A DNA stretch of 64,000 nucleotides from positions 10,763,458-10,827,457 of the forward strand of contig CALNVZ010003432.1 in assembly GCA_940671915.1 (NCBI GenBank), written 5' to 3'. Shown here in pieces: positions 1 through 10,822 of the stretch (the stretch's first letter is position 1; each line of letters opens with the position of its first letter). The DNA comes from Paracentrotus lividus (Eukaryota > Echinodermata > Echinoidea > Camarodonta > Echinidae). Position numbers and translations under genes: made by a program. The notes beneath the pieces were generated by a model that saw nothing but the letters and a program-made list of their open reading frames with translations, ran no database searches and was not told the origin of the DNA.

Positions 1-53
1 TGACATGGTATTCTAAGGGTGGTATCTCACTTCGCGGAGACGTCTCCGCGACA

Positions 54-272
54 GAATAGCAAAATTTCGTCTCCGCGACCGGATAAAAGTATTAGAGACG
101 TCTCCGATATTGCGAAGACGTCTCCGAGACGTACTCCCGCGAACATTTTATTGAAAATAAAAGGTCTGAAGTACGTCCCAAATCCGTCTCCGGGAACGTC
201 CGAGACGTCTCGCGCATATCGGAGACGTTCCTAATACTTTTATCTGGTCGCGGAGACAAAATTCTCTCTTGT
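54..272. repeat. Inverted repeat (hairpin) rich in GAGACG/CGTCTC
   Basis: The segment from about 54 to 155 (AATTTCGTCTCCGCGACCGG, then TAAAAGTATTAGAGACGTCT) is repeated in reverse complement from about 180 to 272, with the turn near 165. GAGACG and CGTCTC occur many times in both arms. Similar GAGACG/CGTC-rich sequence fills the middle of the foldback element at 1319-2434, so the two may share a source. The full extent to the left is unknown because the window begins here. Confidence 0.6.
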
Positions 273-274
273 TC

Positions 275-1318
275 TAAGTACGGGTTATCTCGACCTGACA
301 GACAACTGCATCCTCATTATAACGGTCAGGTGTTTCAAGATTTAAAGTGGAAATATGGTTCATCGACGGTCAAGCCGTAAAGCACCTAAGATCCAGTTCC
401 TTTGTAATCAAAGTCACAGAAGGCAATATTCTTTTAACAAGGTTGATTTGCTGAGCGCCGCGACGCTAATTCGTCGGTTGTTATTCATTTATAGTGCAGT
501 CAGACCGGCCAGACCGACCTCAAACCGACTAAATTTGAATGAAAATTTCAAAATCGGGAACCGATGCAAGCCCGGCACTAAAACCGACAAACCCGATTCT
601 CCCTGGAACCCTTTCCGATTCTTTCTGGACCCCTCCCCGATTGCACACTGAATTCTCTTTGTTTCGTTTTGTTTTGATTTGTATTCATCCAATGAATTAA
701 ATTTGGATAGACGTTGGTGGGTTCTTAATCAATATTATATATATTATTTTCATGTTATTATGCGCTTATCCAGGATTTCACAACAGGGCAGGAACTGATT
801 TTGACGCCCCAAGTAAATTCCAAAGGATAACCCCCTCTTTAACAATAAAACTTAAGTCTACAGCTAAAATATACAATGAGATGGTATATAAAGCTCCTCT
901 TTCAAAGTAAATTATCTGGGTTTTTATTGTATTTTTTATGTTAATTTGTTTTGTTTATATAATCACAACAAAACACTGCACATTAATTTCACATTTGTTT
1001 ATTTTCTAAATAGCGTTTTCATGAAGAAAAAAAATTAATGAATTACCCCCTTTGAGAAGACAAAATGTGAGCGTGAAGGGTAAGAAACAAATTGTATCTA
1101 CATAATGACCCGAAGGCAAAGAATACTAAAACTCTTTGGGGTTCAATTTTGTTATCTTTTCAAGAGTATCATGTGAGCAGGAGCTGAAATTCTCAGGAAC
1201 AGAATGTAATTTCCCTTAAGAAAAATGATGCAAGCGCGAAGCGCAAGCAAATTATTTGCTATGACCAGAAAGCATGGAAATTCAAGCTCTTTTGGGTTTC
1301 AATCTTTTCATGAATATA
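275..1318. other. Intergenic, no gene seen
   Basis: AT-rich sequence with short open frames only. The part at 490-645 is CpG-rich and repeats ACCGAC/CCGATT motifs, resembling 3480-4130 in composition. I find no coding signature or clean repeat boundary. Confidence 0.5.
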
Positions 1319-2434
1319 CAGTGTGTTCCTAAAAAAAGGTAATCGAAGTTCAAAGGTCAGTCATTTCAAAAGTATAGGGCCTATGGTTATTTTTGTGATT
1401 TGTTTACTAAACTACTAAGTAATATCAGCTTTAATTTGAAGACATTGCTTATGTCTAAACTGTAATGGGTCCAAGAGTTAGGGTCATTTGAAGGTGATAG
1501 GTACCAAAACATTTTTTCCAAGTTTTTCGTTTTAGGGTACTGAAACCAACTTTTTATAAAAATTTTGTTTCATAGTTTTGGGGGGTTTATTGTACATTCA
1601 ACAGCAAAGTTTCAAATGAAATGACAATCTCATTTGTAAAAGGACCTATATCTCGCGGCAATGGACATAGGTTTCGATTATGCATGAGAATTCTGGAGTC
1701 TCGGAGACGATGTGTTGATCCGCGAAGGTCTCCTGATTTCTGCTAGGAAGTCACGAGAAAAATCAAACATAATGTCAAATTCTGTTAGCAGAATTCTTTA
1801 ATACGCTGAGCGCGAGAAGTCTCTGTTGACGTCTTTGCGGGGTGCCGCGACGTCCTTTAAGAATCCACGAACGTCGCAGAGACGTTTGTCGGAACTGTGC
1901 TAGCGATTAAAAGAAAATCGAACGTTTAAATAATTTTGACTTGCTGGCGTTAAAAGAAGTCTACTAAAAGATGAAATGTTTGACTTTTGTTCCATTTTCC
2001 CTCGACGGGTTGGTCCCTGAGTCCAGGAGAACGTCACTCACGACCGTCTCTCAGACTCAAGAGACTACCTAATTGCGAAACACATCTCATTCGCCATTGA
2101 GATAGGTCTTTTGACAAATGAAGATTGCATTTTCATTGAAACTTTGTGTGACAAAACTCCCCAAAACTATGAAAGCCAAAATTTTATAAAAAAGTTGGTT
2201 TTTACAAACCCTAAAAAACGAAAAACTTGGAAAAATGAGGTTTGTAACCTATCTACCTTCAAATGACCGCTAACTCTGTGACCCATTACAGTTTTAGTAC
2301 GATAAGGCAATGTCTCAAATTACAAGCTGCTGAGTTACTTATAGTTTAAGTAAACAAAATCAAAAAAAAACAATTTTACTTTTGAATGACCTGACCCTTT
2401 TAAACTTCGATTACCCTTTTTTTAGAACACACTG
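1319..2434. mobile_element. Foldback element with long inverted arms, TA target site (Tc1/mariner-type)
   Basis: The ends read CAGTGTGTTCCTAAAAAAAG on the left and its near complement (CTTTTTTTAGAACACACTG) on the right, flanked by TA at 1317-1318 and 2435-2436. The arms run to about 1708 and from about 2042, roughly 390 bp each, with several substitutions and small indels. The central 330 bp is CpG-rich and carries GAGACG/GACGTC motifs. There is no transposase frame, so it is non-autonomous. The TA duplication and CAGT-type end point to the Tc1/mariner superfamily. Confidence 0.82.
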
Positions 2435-2559
2435 TAGATTCTTTTGCAATTTTAATTGCAAAAAATGATTTTTATATTCATGAAGATGAACGAGATATCA
2501 TGAATTGATCTTTCAGACTGGAGGTGCCACTCCAGTGAAAGATCAATTTTCTTGATCAA

Positions 2560-3030
2560 TGATTTAGCGCCCCGTAGTTTCAAGTAAATTTGGCGCTCCC
2601 TTAATTTTCAAAAGTACTTTGGCGCCTATGAGTATCAAGATCATTTTTGACGACCCCTAAATTTTTTAAGATCAAGGTTGGCGCCCTTAAGTTAAGATCA
2701 ATTTTGTTGGCCCCCTTTAAGTTGAAGCGATTTGGGCCCCCCTCTTTGATTTTAAAATAAATTTGGCGCCCCTAAAGTTTTAAGATCAAGGCACCCTCTC
2801 AATGTCACGTAAATTTGGCTCTCCATAAGTTTTTGAGATATATTTTTGGCACCCATTAAGTTTATGTTATCGATTTGAAAGGCCCCCCTAAAGTTTAACG
2901 ATGGAATTGGCTCCACCTCAGCTATAGAATCACTTGGGACCACCTAAGTTTGAGAATCAATTTCGCCAACAGCCCCTCATTCAAGATCCATTATGGTGTC
3001 CTAAGTAGAGATCAATTTTAGAACCACTTC
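2560..3030. repeat. Degenerate tandem array, about 28-bp unit (GGCGCCCCTAAGTTT..GATCAA)
   Basis: About 17 units whose GGCGCC/GGCNCC cores begin near 2567, 2593, 2622, 2650, 2681, 2709, 2734, 2766, 2790, 2817, 2848, 2881, 2909, 2936, 2963, 2995 and 3020 (spacing 24-33, mean about 28). A typical unit is TTTGGCGCCCCTAAAGTTTT followed by AAGATCAA. No long open frame crosses it. Units are strongly diverged, so the array is old. Confidence 0.75.
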
Positions 3031-3039
3031 CACTAGTTT

Positions 3040-3345
3040 TTATTTATTTATTTATTTCCCTCTTTTTTTCTCCCTTCGTCGTCATCTCTTCTCTAGCCTA
3101 TAATATAATTTTCCCTTTTCTTCCCTCCCCCTCACTTTCTATTTTATTTTCCCCGCTCCTCTTTCCTTTCCCTTCTCGTCTCCCCTCTCTTCATCCTTTT
3201 CGCTGTTTCCTTCTTTCTCATTTACCTGTGCTTTTATTTTATTAATTTCGTTCTCGTCTTTCATTTCCTTCTTTCCCCTTTTTCTTCCCATTTTTTCAAT
3301 GCCCCCTTTCACGCCCATGTTGCCGTTTGGCTCCATGCCCCGGCC
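3040..3345. repeat. Polypyrimidine tract (C/T-rich, low complexity)
   Basis: After a short TTTA repeat (3038-3056) the plus strand is almost all C and T until about 3345, made of CTTT, TTCC and CTCC words. The Lys/Glu-rich open frame on the other strand is a by-product of the base bias. Confidence 0.7.
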
Positions 3346-4390
3346 ACCTTCCCCCAAAGTATGTTCATTAGGCCATACTGATTTGTATTGCACATCTAAC
3401 AGAAAACCATGGAGCTAATCTGGAAGCAATTTTTAAATGTTAAAATGATAATCGCTATTGCGCCCCGAATCTAATTTAACATCTTTGGTTTGACATCGTT
3501 TTCTTTGTCGGTCTCAATACAGCCCCTCTGCGGTTTGGTATCGGCAGATGGATACGGCTTCGTTCGGTATTGAGTCGGGAAGAAAAAGTCTCTATTCATA
3601 TACGCGTCATCGATGTTGAATCGGGATTAGTTCGTGCCGATAGCAATTTGCACTGAACTCGGTAATTGAAAACCGACCACATTTTCCGATCCCTTTTATT
3701 CCGAACCGAGATCGAACCCAAGACGCGAATTGGTCCCCCTTCTTTTCGAAACTGACCGACCCACTCCGTCTGCCGACATGCTCCCTGACAACATGAGCGG
3801 GAGAGAATCTTTCGAGCATGCTTGAAAGGATCCATCCTGATCCGACCCTTTCTTCAACCATGTACCAGACTCGATTAAAAACCGATAAATTACCGACCTC
3901 ATAGAACCGACGTAAACTTGACAACAGACCGAACCCCGCCATAACATCCTGATGGCTGGCACCGAAATTCATTGCCCGATTGCACAACACAGATCTGTTT
4001 TTGGGTGATCGGTTTGAAGGTCGGTCTCGCCGTAGTGATGACTCTACCATGTAGTCGGACCACTTCTGCCATGTTGAAACATGTCTCTTAATTACTTCAT
4101 CCGCCAACTCTTCTGCGACAAACGGCCCTGTGTTGAAGGGGCATATGACTTATGCCTGCATCATTTTAATTTGGAATCTTATAAGATATAAATTGGACTA
4201 TTTCCAAAGCTAATGAATGGACGTGTGAAGGATGGATAAGTATTCGTAAATCAGATAACAAAAAAGTAACAAAGGGATCAGTGATCTAAAGTAATCAATC
4301 CAATGAAAATAACTCAATGAGCGGTCTGTAATTTAGCTGTCATTAAGTTTTGTATCCACATCATACAAGCAAACAGCACGTGCAATACAG
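3346..4390. other. CpG-rich unassigned segment (about 3480-4130) within intergenic DNA
   Basis: The centre is less AT-rich and unusually dense in CCGA/TCGG words (ACCGAC, CCGATT, TCGGTT). A 166-codon frame on the minus strand (3607-4107) exists, but I recognise no domain, there are overlapping frames of similar length, and it looks like a product of fewer TA-type stops in GC-richer DNA. It could be a decayed transposon. Confidence 0.35.
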
Positions 4391-4404
4391 ATCATTGAAA
4401 TTTA

Positions 4405-4504
4405 TTACTCCTCTCCAAATCAACCTCCTTTCTGTCTCTCCTGTCATCTCCATCTTCTCTCCTCTCTTCTCTCTCCTTCTCTGCTCTCTCTCTTTCTCTC
4501 TCTC
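4405..4504. repeat. Polypyrimidine (CT)n-rich tract
   Basis: About 100 bp of C and T with short CTCTCT runs; simple-sequence DNA. Confidence 0.7.
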
Positions 4505-5702
4505 GATTCATAAAGCCTCCTAAGAGAATGTGGGTGTAATATTTAGATACTAAAATCTGGAAGTTTTTTAGAAAGAAAATCACAGAGAGATCTCTTCAGA
4601 AAGTCTTCATGCAAAATAGAAAACAGAAACAGAATACAAACGATCCGGCTTCCAATTAAGTTTATTTTTATTTTATAAACTTAAAAAGACCACTAGCATT
4701 ACATATTAATCAAATTAACGTATACCAAACTCAAATGAGTGAAAAAAGAATACGAAGTGCAATTTTTGTAAAACTTATTCTTTAAAAAAAATAATAAACA
4801 TACAAATTATATTAACTAATTTCATTTGAACTACTTCCTTAGTTCATCATGCCATCATATCAATGGTCTTCTACGATAAGATTTTATTTGATGGCAATAA
4901 ATACCTCTTAATAGAGAAGAAAAAAGAAAAAAATATCAACAGGCCTACATAAAAAATGATAACAGTCATAATTAATGTATATATACAAGTATATTATAAT
5001 AAATATATATATAATATATATTAAGTATTGCGATTTCGAATTTGGGCAGATTTGTGGAAGGAATAAGGGTGACTGTTTGCTCCCATCAAGACAGTAAAAC
5101 GTGCTAGAGATTCTGTATTATTCTACGACTTTTGTCGTTCATTCAATTGATATATTGTAACTCTGATTAAGTTGTACTAATGGGTATTCTTATTTACTCA
5201 TAATTAGAGTTGATTTGAAATATTATCGCTTGCATACTAGCCCCATTCTTTTTTAAATTTTTTTTTTTGTAATTTTTAATTTTTTTTTACACACAAGATT
5301 GATCCGACTGATGCCTCAATGCGTAGGGTCGTTGAGTAAGCGAGATTCCACTTTTAAATAGTCTTCAAAATCATAATACTGGATATGAGGTGGGTAAATT
5401 CGCAGATGTACGACAGTGCGGTACGTTAGAGATACCTCCACTTCTGAACAAGACACCACTTTTCAATTCCGAAATGTTCTATCATTGACATGGTTTTTCT
5501 TCTCTGTGAATTGGTTCGAAATTTGACCCTTTATCACGTACAGTTGAATGCAAGTTCAAGGTTATTAAACTTTCGTGCTCCCATATGATTTATTGATGCC
5601 TATTTAAAGCCTACTGAACCGATTAATCATACTAGATCATGTATTGCGATGCCTTATGAAGTATGAAGATTTCTCTGCTTGCTGAAAATAACTATATAAA
5701 TT
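4505..5702. other. AT-rich intergenic, no gene seen
   Basis: Contains an alternating TA-rich patch near 4977-5022 and homopolymer T runs near 5250-5290. No coding signal or recognisable repeat. Confidence 0.5.
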
Positions 5703-5703
5703 T

Positions 5704-6026
5704 AGGGGTGTGGTCGAGTGGATAAGTCAGCGGGACCTTATACACACAGCTATTGAGTACGCGGTTAACCGATCCTCATACACTAAACATCTTCGGCATA
5801 GGTTCAACCTGCCAAATTTGCCCTAGTACCTTACCCAGTGAGGTGAATGAGGTACCGGTAGGTAAAAATTCCTATGCTGTAATACAAGCCACATGTGTGT
5901 GCGCCTTTCGGGGGTAAGCTACTAAGCCGGGTAATACATAGATATGATCAATGCGCCTTGAGCACTCTACAGAGTGGATACGTGCGCAATACAAATCACA
6001 TAATTATTATTATTATTATTATTATC
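5704..6026 (+). mobile_element. tRNA-derived SINE with (TTA)n tail
   Basis: The head reads AGGGGTGTGGTCGAGTGGAT, a tRNA Leu/Ser-like 5' end with a good RNA polymerase III A box (TGGTCGAGTGG, 5711-5721). A B-box-like GGTTCAACC lies at 5801-5809. The body (GTGAGGTGAATGAGGTACCG) and the 3' part (GCGCCTTGAGCACTCTACAG, then TACGTGCGCAATACAAAT) resemble a tail shared by many aquatic animal SINEs. It ends in ATTATTATTATT at 6003-6026. SINEs have no protein and depend on a LINE for movement. Confidence 0.8.
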
Positions 6027-7033
6027 ACCGTTTAAGGCTTACAGAGCATTGATGACTCCTGAAGTATTGGACTATACTGTATACAAATCATCTATCATAA
6101 CAGGTTGTCAGTAGAACTTTTTTTTGTTCAAGCTGCACATATCCGTACGTTAAAATAATAGTGAAAATTTTTATTGTTATGAATGATAGGCCTATGTATT
6201 TGAATAATGGATTGCTCTATAGGAAATTAGAGCAAAGGCTATGTTATGATTATAATAATATCCCACAAACTTATTACTTTCTAGGTATTCTAACTGCTTC
6301 CATGTAAAAAAAATAAAAATAAAAAAATAAACACTTCAGAGGACAACCCATACACGCGGTGGATATACATGGAAGGCTAGTTTATATAGGATAATTACAG
6401 ACTAATTAATCATGTTAAGCGACACAATTTTGGAGTAACTTAATGACCAAGCCATGTTACATAGGCGGTACCCTCGGGAAGGGAAACGAGAAATTTCCCT
6501 TCCAAAAGATTGCAATTACCGCCAAACTTATACGGCTCCTCACAATCTCTCGCCTGAACGAGGTCCCATTGACGCGATGAAAAGTAATCTTTTAATTTCT
6601 AAAAGAAAGGATTTCAGTAATTTTTATTCAAGAACCCGTTCTGTGTCGTATACGACCAAAATTATTCTTTTTAGGATAATTCATATTGTCATTATCATTC
6701 AATTTAAAAATGCTCTTAATTTAAAATCTAATTCTGGAGCAGTTGGCTTAGGTGAGGTGAAAACTGCATTCACGGCAGGAATAACTGGAGGATTCGAACT
6801 AGGTCTCGACAGTTTACCTGGTATAGGTAGGTAATTTGATTCTTAATCGAAATAATTTTATGATGCATTTGAACTATATATTGATGAATAAAAATAATCT
6901 CTTAATAAATAGAGAAAGGTACCTATCAAATTTTAGAAAAGTTGTTCTCATAGTTTAAAAGAATTTTTGCATTAAAAACCTTTCATATGCATGTCGATTG
7001 CAGCAAGCTATTCATAAAAGGTTTTCAAGATTC
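6027..7033. other. Intergenic, no gene supported
   Basis: A plus-strand frame of 126 codons at 6454-6834 ends in GIGR next to GTAGGTAA, which looks like a splice donor, but I recognise no domain and its codons are AT-driven. Otherwise AT-rich. Confidence 0.4.
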
Positions 7034-7037
7034 TTAA

Positions 7038-7649
7038 AGGAGGAGTCCGGGCTGAAATTAAAAAGTTTTGTAAAGTAAACTAAAAATTTAACAAGCACAA
7101 CACAGAAAATTTCATCAAAATCGGATGAAAAATAACAAAGTTATGCATTTTTTTAGGTATTGATTTTTTTTCGTAAAACAGTTCTTGCATTGTCTCATTG
7201 TCTCATTTGAATATTTGAATATTCAAATGAGCAAAATGATGATGTCACAGTCCCCCTACTTCTTGTGTATTTTATTATATGAAACCCTATTTTTCTCATT
7301 TTTTCAGATATTGCGTATACAGAAAATCTATCCCTCATACTGAAATAGGTAAAAGCACTAGTGACCTTGAACATTCCACAAGGATTAATCCCTGTTTTTA
7401 TGTCCTTGGGGCAGAAAATCTTGATAATTGGTATTTCATACAATAAAATACAAAGAAAGTAGGGGGACTGAGACATCATCAGTTTGCCAATTTGAAGATG
7501 GCAAAAACTGTTTCCTAAAAAAATTCAAAACCTAAGAAAATTCATAACTTTGCTATTTCTGATCCAATTTTGATGAAATTTTCAGTGTTGTGCTTTTTAG
7601 ATTTTACTTTATTTTTCTAATAATGCAAACTCCAGCCCGGAGGAGTCCT
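7038..7649. mobile_element. Palindromic MITE, TTAA-flanked
   Basis: The arms (about 7038-7290 and 7430-7649) are reverse complements over most of their length, sharing GAAAATTTCATCAAAATCGG, AACAAAGTTATG and the inner block ATGATGTC..CAGTCCCCCTACTT. The ends AGGAGGAGTCCGGGCTG and CAGCCCGGAGGAGTCCT sit between TTAA at 7034-7037 and 7650-7653. I recognise this as a very common non-coding repeat family of marine invertebrates. TTAA could be a 4-bp target site (piggyBac-like) or TA with matching ends. Confidence 0.8.
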
Positions 7650-8156
7650 TTAAGACATTAATAATGTGTCAAAAGTAGGCCAAAATTCATTTTCCATAAT
7701 TACTAACAAAGTGGGTCAAAAATAATTGGTATAGCAGGATATTATCACTAAAGATTTAAATGATCAACAGCAGTGTCGCGAATCGTCTAAAATATCCGAA
7801 GAAGGCTAAATCTGTAAATTAATATCATACCAGCCTCTAATTATCACTGAACAGCTAAATGGGCTACGCCCGCCCAATTGGAGTGTATTTAGAGAGTCTG
7901 TTAAGCCGTGGGGTAATATTGTTTCAGAAGAGGGGGTAGATTTAAGTACCCTGGATAAGTCTTTTTTGGTATCGGGTGTAGACGATGATAATTATATACT
8001 TTCGCTTGGGTGTCAATATGAGACAGATATGAGCTCTAAATATAAATAAAATTATCATTATGGTAATTAATCTGTTCAACAAGTGTAGTCACACCTTCTA
8101 AATAAGTTTGATAGAGATGAAAGACCTAGATTAGGAATTTTCTTGATTTATAACCG

Positions 8157-8385
8157 ATTGGTCTAACAGCAGTTGGTCCAATTTTCTGATGGTCTAAACC
8201 AATTTGGTCTAATTTCAACTTGGTGTAATACATACTTGGTCTAATGCTCATTGGTCTCATGATCACGTGGTCTAATTTGCCAATGCGTCTTATTTCCAAA
8301 CAAATATTAAATTTTGGTCTATTACCACTCTGTTGCAGGACCTGACTAAATAGTGTTAGACCAAGTGGGCATTAGACGAAATTTA
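8157..8385. repeat. TTGGTCTAAT short tandem array, period about 15.6 bp
   Basis: GGTCTAA-like words begin at 8160, 8175, 8191, 8206, 8222, 8238, 8253, 8269, 8285 and 8317 (two periods on), a steady 15-16 bp spacing despite divergence. Two reverse-complement copies (TTAGACCA at 8356, TTAGACGA at 8372) follow at 16 bp spacing, so the array includes an inversion. No open frame of note crosses it. Confidence 0.8.
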
Positions 8386-9185
8386 TGCAATTTTTTATAA
8401 TCTTTGGGATCTGTTCAAACTTAAGGTCATTAGATTTGCGTTCTCGATGAAGAATTACTTTACAAAACGTCTTAATCTTAATACAACAAAGTCTGACGGA
8501 TAATCATTGGTATATATACAATGGTTAGACATACTGACATGGAATTTCACATTTTGTCTTCAAAAGACTCGAATTATGATAATTCTTCAATCTAGGTTTC
8601 CGTCACTTTTAACCAATACTGTCTGTGGTCTCCCACGGGGGTGTAAGGGGAGCGAACATTCACCCCTAACATACGAACACAAGGGATAATCCACTGGGCA
8701 TGTTTAACACTCGCTATATAATTTTCTTGGTAATGCCTTAAACACCCTTCATGTCTTATGTATGAATGAGCGTTTTTAAACGAAACATCATAATTCATTT
8801 AATTATTGTTTCTTAAGATCATACTAGGAGGCCGTTGGCCTGGAGAAAATACTTTACATTGGGGAAATATTGCCACAATTAAGGCCTTGTCTCTTTTGTT
8901 ACAATGTGACACCATGTTTGACTCTGTAATTAAAAGTGATGATATTCATTCGCGCGAATCATCTTAAAATTTTCCCCCTTTTTCAAATTTTCTATTTTGT
9001 TTTTCTTCTTCTTCAATACACTAAACAATTGATATGTGACGTAAAATAACACACATAAAAAGATGTATTTACATGTAAAATATTTTAAGTAGATAGCACT
9101 CCATGATCAGAATTTTAGAAATTAAAACATAAGTTGTTTCGAAGATTTTTCTATCAACAGACATGTCAGAGATTGAACTATAGCG
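8386..9185. other. Intergenic, no gene seen
   Basis: AT-rich with short frames only. A small patch at 8630-8660 (CTCCCACGGGGGTGTAAGG) is GC-richer but not coding in any frame I can defend. Confidence 0.45.
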
Positions 9186-9222
9186 TGAGAGAGAGAGGGG
9201 GTGGAGAGGGGGAGAGAGAGAA

Positions 9223-9269
<47 letters not shown>

Positions 9270-9376
9270 AAGAGAGCGAGAGAAGGGGAGGAGATGAAGG
9301 AGGAGGGGATGAGTATAAAGGGAGGAGGAAATTCGGAGTGTGAGAGAAGGAGAAAGACTAAGAAAGAGAGGCAGAT
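9186..9376. repeat. (GA)n / polypurine microsatellite
   Basis: The plus strand is nearly all G and A, with a pure GA run around 9232-9264. Frames across it on both strands (Arg/Glu or Ser/Leu repeats) are artefacts. Confidence 0.9.
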
Positions 9377-9599
9377 AGGATGAAGAAACAAAAATGGAAA
9401 AAAAAATCTTTATCGAACAATCTTAAATTTTAGAAAAAACTAATAGTAATTTTTATATCGTATAACTTGCCTTGCCTCAACGCTTGTGACCCCCAGCCTT
9501 TCTACGGTCGAAGAATATAGGGGCACCCCTCCTCTCCTTCTCAATCTCACATAGTTGATGTTAATTAGAACATTTGACACGGTCCGTCATCCATGTACG

Positions 9600-9853
9600 A
9601 CATGATATAACGGCTACACACAAAAAATGAGAACTTGCATATATGAGTGATCACACTCAAATATCCAAGTATTTTTGACAATATAGTGACACACATCCAT
9701 GAGTGCTTTCACTCAATAACGCTACTTTGAAAACGCACCTAATCGAGTATTTTTAATTTGACAATATAGTGACACACCAAAATGAGTTTATTTAATTAAC
9801 TCATTTTATTGAGTAACATAACTAATTGTTTTGAGTACATTGCACAAACTAAT
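9600..9853. repeat. Direct repeat with GACAATATAGTGACACAC, about 80 bp apart
   Basis: GTATTTTTGACAATATAGTG followed by ACACAC occurs near 9669-9694 and again, with a short insertion, near 9747-9777. Short words GAGT and ACTC recur in this block. It lies directly before the hairpin cluster and may be part of the same element. Confidence 0.5.
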
Positions 9854-9988
9854 CTAGTGAGTAACGCTTTACATACTCAGAGAGTCAGTAAGTAAAGGTT
9901 GCACAAACTCATCGACTTGCTTGTGATGAGTTTGTGCAACCTTTACTTACTGACTCTCTGAGTATATATGTAAAGCGTTACTCACTAG
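9854..9988. repeat. Near-perfect hairpin H1, 60-bp arms
   Basis: Arm 9854-9913 (CTAGTGAGTAACGCTTTACA..) is the reverse complement of 9925-9988, with a loop of only 11 bp (9914-9924). The sole clear difference is an extra ATAT on the right. Such similarity implies recent origin or gene-conversion upkeep. Confidence 0.9.
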
Positions 9989-10368
9989 GTGAGTCATATT
10001 CCTTTTTGTTTGTTTGTTTGCCTGTTTTTATAATGATATTTGGAATGTTCCGATGATATACACATCAGTGCATCAATTCACTCAAACCAATACACTGCAT
10101 TACTCACTTCAGTGCATCAATTCACACAAACCAATACATTGCATTACTCACTTCAGTGCATCAATTCACACAAACCAATACATTGCATTACTCACAATCA
10201 TCAATGCATCAAATTACTAAAACTGTGTACATGACTGACAAAGTAATGGGAAATCCATGCATGGTAATCTAGCTGTTAGTGTTATCAGACGATGTATATC
10301 ATCGGAACATTCCAAATATCATTATAAAAACAGGCAAACAAACAAACAAAAAGGAATAGGACTCACCC
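9988..10368. repeat. Near-perfect inverted repeat H2 enclosing a tandem array
   Basis: Arms 9988-10066 and 10291-10368 (GGTGAGTC.ATTCCTTTTTG...TTTGGAATGTTCCGATGATA) are almost identical in reverse complement over about 78 bp. The 224-bp spacer contains 44-bp tandem repeats. It abuts hairpin H1 with shared GGTGAGT sequence at the junction. Confidence 0.9.
10067..10225. repeat. 44-bp tandem repeat, three full copies plus part
   Basis: Units begin AGTGCATCAATTCAC at 10067, 10111 and 10155, with a decayed fourth from about 10199. Units 2 and 3 are nearly identical. Confidence 0.9.
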
Positions 10369-10728
10369 AAAGACAATAAGAGCATGCAGACCTCTCCACT
10401 CTCGATCTCCGTTCCGCTACACATTACGTACGTACGCGTAGAACATACCTCGTGTGCAGTGTTGATGTCCGTACTCGTGATCCGAGTAGGCGTACCGGGC
10501 GCAACATGTAAAAGTACCGCATAGCCAGTAAAATTACTCTCAAAGACTTTCACGAGACTTTAGACGTATACGAAGACGTGTCGTAGTTTACTCATCTAGT
10601 GAATTACAGGCTATATAGAATTTCTCAGCAATTCTCACTTTACTCGATTGTTAGTGTTTTCACCCGATCATCCACCAAGCCGTACCAAGTTGAAGAGAAA
10701 CTCACTTGCACAATTGTTTTACGCAATT

Positions 10729-10822
10729 GAACATGTAAAGTTACTAAGGGATACTCAAGAAAAAAAATTATTATACTCAATAATTTTTTTTCTTGAGTAT
10801 CCCTTATTAACTTTACATGTTC
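10729..10822. repeat. Near-perfect hairpin H3, about 42-bp arms
   Basis: GAACATGTAAAGTTACTAAG and on through AAGAAAAAAAATTATT is followed by its reverse complement, ending TTAACTTTACATGTTC. The loop is under 12 bp. Open frames that cross it are by-products of the palindrome. Confidence 0.88.

Noticed and set aside
3607..4107. 166-codon minus-strand frame, the longest gap-free frame outside Lbx among unrecognised ones
   Set aside because: No domain recognised, overlapping frames of similar length in the same stretch, and the segment is simply less AT-rich with frequent CCGA words.
5704..5810. A functional tRNA gene
   Set aside because: The A box is good but no cloverleaf can be drawn and it is fused to a SINE body with a TTA tail.
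6454..6834. 126-codon plus-strand frame ending beside a GTAGGTAA donor-like site
   Set aside because: No family resemblance and no acceptor or partner exon that I can find; the donor-like site alone is weak evidence.
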